Both the position numbers and the translations under genes were made by a program. DNA of 9,913 nucleotides from Candidatus Stahliibacteriota bacterium (GTDB lineage: Bacteria; Hydrothermota; Tepidihabitantia; SM23-42), in contig JAUWLY010000080.1 in NCBI GenBank assembly GCA_030613445.1, forward strand, positions 1-9,913, written 5' to 3'. Numbering within the stretch: position 1 is the stretch's first letter; each line of letters opens with the position of its first letter. Below are positions 5,686-9,913 of the stretch, one piece after another. The notes under the pieces were generated by a model, which did not search any database, was not told where the DNA came from, and saw nothing but the letters and a program-made list of their open reading frames with translations.

Positions 5686-7413
5686 CTACAGTAACAAATT
5701 GAGGATGCTGCCTACGAGAAATGCTGAGACAATCATTATAACCGCTGCTTTTATCATGTCGATAATTCCCAGTTCTTTCAAAAGAATTGCAAATGTAGCA
5801 ACACATGGAAAATACATGGTCAATACCACACTGGCGATGATGAGTTGTTTTAGTGAGAGTCCTAACGGCGCAAGCATACCAACAGCCAGGTCTTTTCTTA
5901 GAAAGCCGATTATCAGAGCGCCAACTGCTTCGAGGGGCAAACCCATAAGCTTCGTAATTATCGGTGCAGCTATTTTTCCAAAGAATTCAATAATCCCCAG
6001 TGAATGGAGAAGATTTACAACAAGGACACCTAAAAGAACAAAAGGAATGGCTTCTTTTAAAAACCATTTAATACGCATCCAAAGTTTTTTCAAAAGGGCA
6101 CCGAAATAGGGGAAACGATACGGCGGAATTTCCGTGAATATTTCTGGACTCTCACCTTTTATTACCAGGTTCATCAATATACCGAATACAAACCAAACAA
6201 CAAATAATGTGCCAAAGACGGGGAATAGCCCTCTTGCCCCGTATTTTCCAATCAAACCAAATATCATTGCTATTTGTGCCATACATGGGATCGCAATTGC
6301 CATGAGCGTAGCTGCAATAAAGCGTTCTCTTTTTGATTCCAGGACTCTTGTTCCTAGCGCACCAGGTACATTACACCCAAGGCCCAACATCATGGGGACG
6401 ATTGCCATTCCATGTAGACCAACTGAGTGCATGAGTTTGTCGAGCAGTACCGCAAGTCTGGGGAGATAGCCTGAGTCTTCGAGAAAACTCAGGACAAGAT
6501 AAAACGCAACTATATAGGGTAAAACTGCGGCAATAGGAACAAACAAACCGGTAGTGAGTAAACCGAATGATTGGCCAAAGTCGATTTCTCCGTCAATGAG
6601 CTGGCCAATCAGGATATTGTGAATTATGCCCTGACTGCCCAAGACACGCGAAAATGCCATCATTATTGGTAACCAGAGCTTTTCGAATAGTGGTTCGAAT
6701 ATATAACCGATCAATCCCTCGCCAATGAATCTGATGATTGTAAAGACAACGTACATTACCCCTATGGCGATAGGGATGCCGGTCCACGGATGGACAGTGA
6801 GGTCAGACAGACGTTCAGTTAGAGTATGATGTTTGTGTCTAATTACTTGAACTCTCTCGACTATATTGCCGATTTCATGCCAGCGCTCAGCATTTTCGTA
6901 CAGGTACTTCCCTTTTTTTGCCTCTTGTAATCGGTCAACCATGGTTTTAACGCCTTCACCGGTTATCGCAACTGTGGGGATGACAGGAACCCCAAGAATC
7001 TTCTGAAGTTTTTCCACCTCGATTGAGATGCCAATGTGTTTTGCTTCATCCCAGAGATTGAGTACTATAATTACCGGGATGTTTTTCTTAAGCAGCTGCA
7101 GAGTTAAGTTCAAATTTCTTTCAAGATTCGTTGCATCGACGACATTTATTGCAATGCTGTTCTTTTCGTCAATGGCTTTGTCAAGCATTTCAACCGCAAC
7201 TTTCTCAGCCGGGGATGTAGGATCGAGACCATAAGTCCCTGGAACGTCAACGACATCAATTTTATTCTCTCCGGAGCCCACACAGCCTCTGCAAAATTCG
7301 ACGGTTGTACCTGGGTAGTTCGAGGCGATAACGCTCACGCCGGTTAGGCGGGAAAAAATCACACTCTTGCCGACATTTGGGTTACCCACAAGGAGAATTT
7401 TCTTCACTTGCAT
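5686..7413 (-). CDS. feoB: Ferrous iron transport GTPase/permease FeoB
   Basis: Inner-membrane Fe(II) importer with an N-terminal G domain, 575 residues from ATG 7411-7413. G1 is GNPNVGKS (10-17), the G2 region NYPGTT (32-37), G3 DVPG (56-59) and G4 NLWD (119-122). The membrane part begins at about HPWTG (208-212) and has the two Cys-containing Gate motifs: LGLGCNVPGALGTR, and MYFPCVATFAILLKELG near the C-terminus. The protein is compact: about 210 residues precede the membrane domain against about 270 in E. coli FeoB, so the GDI helical domain looks shortened, and the C-terminal cytoplasmic tail is absent. All core motifs are intact. The ATG lies 1 nt after the feoA TGA. An extension of 13 codons further into feoA is open but unlikely because the G1 strand begins at residue 4. 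Confidence 0.96.
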   Translation of the reverse strand: MQVKKILLVGNPNVGKSVIFSRLTGVSVIASNYPGTTVEFCRGCVGSGENKIDVVDVPGTYGLDPTSPAEKVAVEMLDKAIDEKNSIAINVVDATNLERNLNLTLQLLKKNIPVIIVLNLWDEAKHIGISIEVEKLQKILGVPVIPTVAITGEGVKTMVDRLQEAKKGKYLYENAERWHEIGNIVERVQVIRHKHHTLTERLSDLTVHPWTGIPIAIGVMYVVFTIIRFIGEGLIGYIFEPLFEKLWLPIMMAFSRVLGSQGIIHNILIGQLIDGEIDFGQSFGLLTTGLFVPIAAVLPYIVAFYLVLSFLEDSGYLPRLAVLLDKLMHSVGLHGMAIVPMMLGLGCNVPGALGTRVLESKRERFIAATLMAIAIPCMAQIAMIFGLIGKYGARGLFPVFGTLFVVWFVFGILMNLVIKGESPEIFTEIPPYRFPYFGALLKKLWMRIKWFLKEAIPFVLLGVLVVNLLHSLGIIEFFGKIAAPIITKLMGLPLEAVGALIIGFLRKDLAVGMLAPLGLSLKQLIIASVVLTMYFPCVATFAILLKELGIIDMIKAAVIMIVSAFLVGSILNLLL

Positions 7414-7414
7414 G

Positions 7415-7648
7415 TCAATCGATCCCAACAAGGATTTTACGTGCCATACCAAAACCTATTGCTACCTGTGTATTGCCGACTCTAACAATTATCGGACCAC
7501 GCATGATTTGACCACTGACTTTTGTTATCTGGACACCACATCTGATACCCATAGATTCAAGCCTTTTTACTAAGCCTCGACCGCCATCAAAACTCATGAT
7601 CTTGCCAGTTTGACCAGCCTTCATTTGAGATAAGTCAATTGTTGTCAT
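7415..7648 (-). CDS. feoA: Ferrous iron transport protein FeoA
   Basis: Small cytoplasmic SH3-like protein of 77 residues that supports FeoB function. Typical features are the N-terminal LSQMKAGQTGKI (6-17), RLESMGIRCGVQITKV (29-44) and C-terminal GNTQVAIGFGMARKILV (58-74), the last being the usual beta-strand ending of the family. Length is normal. A strong Shine-Dalgarno, AGAGGTGA, precedes the ATG and contains the TGA stop of fur, with 4 nt between fur stop and feoA start. The stop is 1 nt before feoB, so fur-feoA-feoB translation is tightly linked. Confidence 0.95.
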   Translation of the reverse strand: MTTIDLSQMKAGQTGKIMSFDGGRGLVKRLESMGIRCGVQITKVSGQIMRGPIIVRVGNTQVAIGFGMARKILVGID

Positions 7649-7652
7649 TGTA

Positions 7653-8177
7653 TCACCTCTGTCGTTTCCTCAGCTGGCAGCGTTTGCAAACACCAAAGAT
7701 TTGTAGCTCGTGGCTTTTTACCAAGAAATTGTGCTCTTTTGCAACTGCGTTCTGGAATTTTTCTATGCCATCATGGATGAATTCAATTATCCTGCCGCAT
7801 TTTTCACAAACAAGGTGATCATGATGTTGCTCCTTATGAACCAATTCGAATCTTGCATCAGTGTCGCCAAAGTGGTGGGTGCGAGCCATACCGCAATCAA
7901 CAAGCAATTTAAGCGTACGATAGATTGTGGAGTAACTTATGTTTGGGACTATCTCCTTGATTTCGTTGTAGAGTTGTTCAACTGTGTAATGCCTATCTGC
8001 TTTGATGAAATGTTCGATTATTACTGCCCTTTTTTTGGAAAACTTCAATCCTCTCTTTGCCTGGCACTTTAAAAGTCTCTCTAATCCGTTCCTATTCCTG
8101 GTAGATACCCTTATGCGCTTGGACCACTTCTCTGGGGGAACCTCTTTTTTGTTCTTGATTTTGACTTTCATTTTCAT
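7653..8177 (-). CDS. fur: Fur family ferric uptake regulator
   Basis: Metal-responsive DNA-binding repressor of 174 residues. Winged helix: recognition region SYSTIYRTLKLLVDCGM (81-97). Metal sites: H63, H101/H102, E111, HHDH (118-121), E132, H149 and H156. Structural zinc: C124-x2-C127 and C164-x2-C167. Residues E111 (RFELV) and E132 (IIEF) are Glu where peroxide-sensing PerR has Asp, so this is Fur-like rather than PerR-like. The N-terminus carries about 30 extra Lys/Arg-rich residues compared with a 140-150 residue Fur, which may contact DNA or reflect a start further in. ATG 8175-8177 lies 5 nt after a consensus -10 and has no Shine-Dalgarno, suggesting leaderless initiation; M3 (8171) is an alternative. 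First gene of the feo operon. Confidence 0.92.
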   Translation of the reverse strand: MKMKVKIKNKKEVPPEKWSKRIRVSTRNRNGLERLLKCQAKRGLKFSKKRAVIIEHFIKADRHYTVEQLYNEIKEIVPNISYSTIYRTLKLLVDCGMARTHHFGDTDARFELVHKEQHHDHLVCEKCGRIIEFIHDGIEKFQNAVAKEHNFLVKSHELQIFGVCKRCQLRKRQR

Positions 8178-8187
8178 TATTCATTAT
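8168..8187 (-). promoter_or_regulatory. Possible Fur operator overlapping -10 and fur start
   Basis: On the minus strand the tandem ATAATGA (8181-8187), ATAATGA (8174-8180) and AAATGA (8168-8173) resemble the GATAAT units of Fur boxes, but with a period of 7 rather than 6. It covers the -10 box and start codon, where binding would repress fur-feoAB under iron-replete conditions. AT-rich start regions can look like this by chance. Confidence 0.3.
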
Positions 8188-8210
8188 AATCAAAAATACG
8201 GGATTGTCAA
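8183..8210 (-). promoter_or_regulatory. Consensus sigma-70-type promoter for the fur-feoAB operon
   Basis: On the minus strand, -35 TTGACA (8205-8210) and -10 TATAAT (8183-8188) both match consensus exactly, with a 16-bp spacer. The predicted +1 falls on or next to the ATG at 8177. A promoter this strong fits a gene kept in check by a repressor. Confidence 0.85.
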
Positions 8211-8213
8211 GGT

Positions 8214-8256
8214 ATGACTGTAGGGCGTAAGGAGCAGTGCGTAGGGAGCAATGACT
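8214..8256. repeat. 31-bp repeat tract between ATGACT direct repeats
   Basis: ATGACT occurs at 8214-8219 and 8251-8256. Between them, 8220-8250 consists of two imperfect copies sharing GTAGGG (8220-8225, 8241-8246) and GGAGCA (8231-8236, 8245-8250). The purine-rich tract differs from its AT-rich surroundings. It could be a short insertion with a 6-bp duplication or a slippage repeat. The rest of the 185-bp divergent intergenic region holds the two promoters and one palindrome. Confidence 0.45.
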
Positions 8257-8266
8257 CAATTACTAA

Positions 8267-8278
8267 TGATGTATATCA
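8267..8278. promoter_or_regulatory. FNR/CRP-like palindrome in the divergent region
   Basis: TGATGTATATCA, with flanks ATGAT-GTAT-ATCAC, matches 8 of 10 FNR consensus positions and is one base from the perfect palindrome at 2807-2818. It is about 90 bp from both predicted transcription starts, further than usual for direct activation. Confidence 0.2.
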
Positions 8279-8328
8279 CTGCAATCTGGCTGCTATCCGT
8301 CTAATCGCTTTACCGAAGTCAAAAATGA

Positions 8329-8356
8329 TTGAAAACGCCGTCATTTTATATATACT
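8329..8356 (+). promoter_or_regulatory. Sigma-70-type promoter for the ABC exporter gene
   Basis: The -35 TTGAAA (8329-8334) and -10 TATACT (8351-8356) each match consensus at 5 of 6 positions, with a 16-bp spacer. The -10 ends 6 nt before the ATG, and no Shine-Dalgarno is present in TCTCGA. This is the third promoter here with the same geometry. Confidence 0.65.
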
Positions 8357-8362
8357 TCTCGA

Positions 8363-9913
8363 ATGCGTGAATTACTAAAGCTTAAAAAGTACGTTATTCG
8401 ATATAAATTCCATTTTTTATTCGGCGTACTGGCGCTCATTACAATTGATTTGCTGCAGCTCATTATCCCGCGCGTTTTGAAATGGTCGGTCGATGGCCTT
8501 GTCACTGGCACTGCAGATTTGTCAGATCTCGGCTTTTATTTTTTGATCATCGTCCTGATCGCTGTAGGTATTGCCATAGGTCGTTTCTTTTGGCGCTACC
8601 TCATAATTGGTTCGTCGCGGCGTATTGAACGTTCCCTGAGGACTGATTTCTATGAACACCTGCTCACGCTTGATTTTGCGTACTATGATCAGCAGAAGAC
8701 CGGTGATCTCATGGCTCATGCAGTCAACGATATTAACGCAGTAAGGATGGCGCTTGGGTTTGGATTTATCATCCTTGTAGACGTTTTCATTCTTGGCATT
8801 GCTGCTTTGTGTATGATGCTGAGTATTAGTTCTAGACTTACTCTGTATGCGCTCATCCCTTTTCCAGTTATCGCAATTGTATCAACCAGGTTTGGCCGCG
8901 TGATCCACCACCTTTTTGAGAGAGTACAAGAGGCTTTTGCTGTTTTAACTGAGCGCGTGCGTGAAAACCTGTCTGGGATGAAGGTAATTAAAGTATTTGT
9001 TCAGGAAGAGGGTGAAATCCACAAGTTTGAGAGGCTAAGCCGGGGATATATAAAGAAAAACCTCAAATTAGTTCGAGCCTGGGGTATGTTTTTTCCTATC
9101 ATCATATCACTGGCATCCCTAGGCCAAATCATTGTGCTCTGGTTGGGTGGTAAGTACGTCATATTAGGTCAAATATCGATTGGTTCTTTTGTTGCGTTCA
9201 TTGCTTATCTGCAAATACTCGTATGGCCTATGATTGCTATTGGTTGGGCGATCAACTTATTCCAACGCGGTGCTGCTTCCCAGGGTCGACTTAATAGGAT
9301 TTTTGAAAAACGCTCTAGTATTGTCAGCGGTAATAAAATTGTTGAGCGGCTTAAAGGTGCTATTGAATTCAAAAATGTTACCTTTACTTACTATGGTAAG
9401 GATATGCCGGCGTTGGAAAATATTAACTTATCAATTTCACCGAAGGAATTCATAGGCGTAACAGGTCCGATTGCTTCTGGGAAAACTTCTTTTGTCAATC
9501 TAATTCTTCGTCTTTATGAACCACAAAAAGGAAAGATCTTGGTTGACGGGCAAGACATCAGGGATCTAACGATTGAAAGTTTAAGGAAGAATATAGCCTA
9601 TGTGCCCCAGGACACATTTCTTTTTTCAGAAACCATAAAGGATAACATCATCTTTGGCATGAGAGATGTAAACCAGGAGGAAATTGAACACAGTGCACAC
9701 ATTGCTCAAATATACGACGAAATCATGCAATTGCCCAATAAATTCGATACGCGTATTGGCGAACGTGGTGTGACGCTCAGCGGAGGTCAAAAGCAACGAA
9801 TTGCCCTTGCTCGAGCTTTGTTACTGAAACGTCCAATTCTGATCCTTGATGATGCGGTGTCATCAGTAGATGCCGAGACCGAGCTGAGAATACTCGAGTC
9901 AATTAAACGTGAA
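8363..9913 (+). CDS. Type I ABC exporter half-transporter (TMD-NBD), 3' end beyond window
   Basis: Membrane and ATPase domains in one chain; 517 residues are visible and roughly 60-80 are missing off the right edge. The exporter membrane domain covers about 15-305 (hydrophobic stretches near 18-36, 57-82, 132-153, 159-175, 243-262 and 272-299). The ATPase domain has Walker A GPIASGKT (368-375), Q-loop YVPQDTFLF (413-421, Q416), signature LSGGQ (472-476), Walker B LILD (493-496) then D497, and D-loop SSVD (500-503). D497 replaces the catalytic Glu. This is typical of the degenerate-site half of heterodimeric exporters such as TM287/288 or BmrCD, so a partner gene probably follows. Ala371 also replaces the usual Gly of Walker A, though the G-x4-GKT pattern is kept. 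The substrate is unknown. The ATG is chosen from promoter geometry and the basic N-terminus. Confidence 0.93.
   Translation, partial: MRELLKLKKYVIRYKFHFLFGVLALITIDLLQLIIPRVLKWSVDGLVTGTADLSDLGFYFLIIVLIAVGIAIGRFFWRYLIIGSSRRIERSLRTDFYEHLLTLDFAYYDQQKTGDLMAHAVNDINAVRMALGFGFIILVDVFILGIAALCMMLSISSRLTLYALIPFPVIAIVSTRFGRVIHHLFERVQEAFAVLTERVRENLSGMKVIKVFVQEEGEIHKFERLSRGYIKKNLKLVRAWGMFFPIIISLASLGQIIVLWLGGKYVILGQISIGSFVAFIAYLQILVWPMIAIGWAINLFQRGAASQGRLNRIFEKRSSIVSGNKIVERLKGAIEFKNVTFTYYGKDMPALENINLSISPKEFIGVTGPIASGKTSFVNLILRLYEPQKGKILVDGQDIRDLTIESLRKNIAYVPQDTFLFSETIKDNIIFGMRDVNQEEIEHSAHIAQIYDEIMQLPNKFDTRIGERGVTLSGGQKQRIALARALLLKRPILILDDAVSSVDAETELRILESIKRE

Noticed and set aside
5669..5806. 46-codon N-terminal extension of the sigma-54 activator
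   Set aside because: It is almost entirely inside the feoB coding region, has no domain character, and the ATG at 5668 sits just before PAS1.
6593..6787. Minus-strand open frame of 64 codons within feoB
   Set aside because: It is an out-of-frame shadow of intact feoB sequence.
7414..7452. 13-codon N-terminal extension of FeoB
   Set aside because: It overlaps the end of feoA; family members begin a few residues before the G1 strand, as MQVKKILLVGNPNVGKS does.
8522..8719. Minus-strand open frame of 65 codons
   Set aside because: Antisense to the ABC exporter membrane domain, with no support of its own.

Overview
The window is a bacterial chromosome segment of moderate to low GC. It is dominated by metal-ion genes: a Fur-feoA-feoB ferrous iron operon, a ZIP-family metal transporter, and a DUF1007/NicO pair of the kind linked to nickel or cobalt transport. 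Sec-type signal peptides, periplasm-like domains and a sigma-54-dependent activator suggest a diderm bacterium, probably from an uncultivated lineage. I cannot name the phylum from sequence alone.

Layout. From the left edge to 8177 every credible gene is on the minus strand, so they read right to left. The rightmost operon begins at a near-perfect sigma-70-type promoter (8183-8210) and runs fur (8177-7653), feoA (7648-7415), feoB (7413-5686), a PAS-PAS-AAA-Fis sigma-54 activator (5668-3938), then an unrecognised His/Trp-rich membrane protein (3945-3301). Gaps are 1 to 17 nt, or overlaps. A 190-bp element with perfect 19-bp terminal inverted repeats (3071-3260) follows. Next come a 57-aa secreted peptide gene with a strong Shine-Dalgarno (3049-2876), a stretch of coupled mini-ORFs containing an FNR/CRP-like palindrome, a flavodoxin-like gene (2754-2257) and a ZIP transporter (2246-1518). 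A further promoter (1461-1488) drives DUF1007 (1453-830), which overlaps by ATGA the NicO-family permease that leaves the window at base 1.

From 8178 to 8362 lies a divergent promoter region with a short repeat tract. From 8363 the plus strand carries a type I ABC exporter half-transporter, cut by the right edge at residue 517. Its Walker B Asp suggests one half of a heterodimer.

How the genes fit together. Fur senses iron and probably autoregulates the feo operon. FeoA/FeoB import Fe(II). A sigma-54 activator with a Cys-rich PAS domain sits in the same transcript and may link iron uptake to another signal. The ZIP and NicO transporters add zinc/iron-type and nickel/cobalt-type transport.

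The most notable general signal is that all three strong promoters have a 16-bp spacer and a -10 box ending only 5-7 nt before an ATG without a Shine-Dalgarno. This is a leaderless arrangement. Operon-internal genes such as feoA and zip do have Shine-Dalgarno sites.
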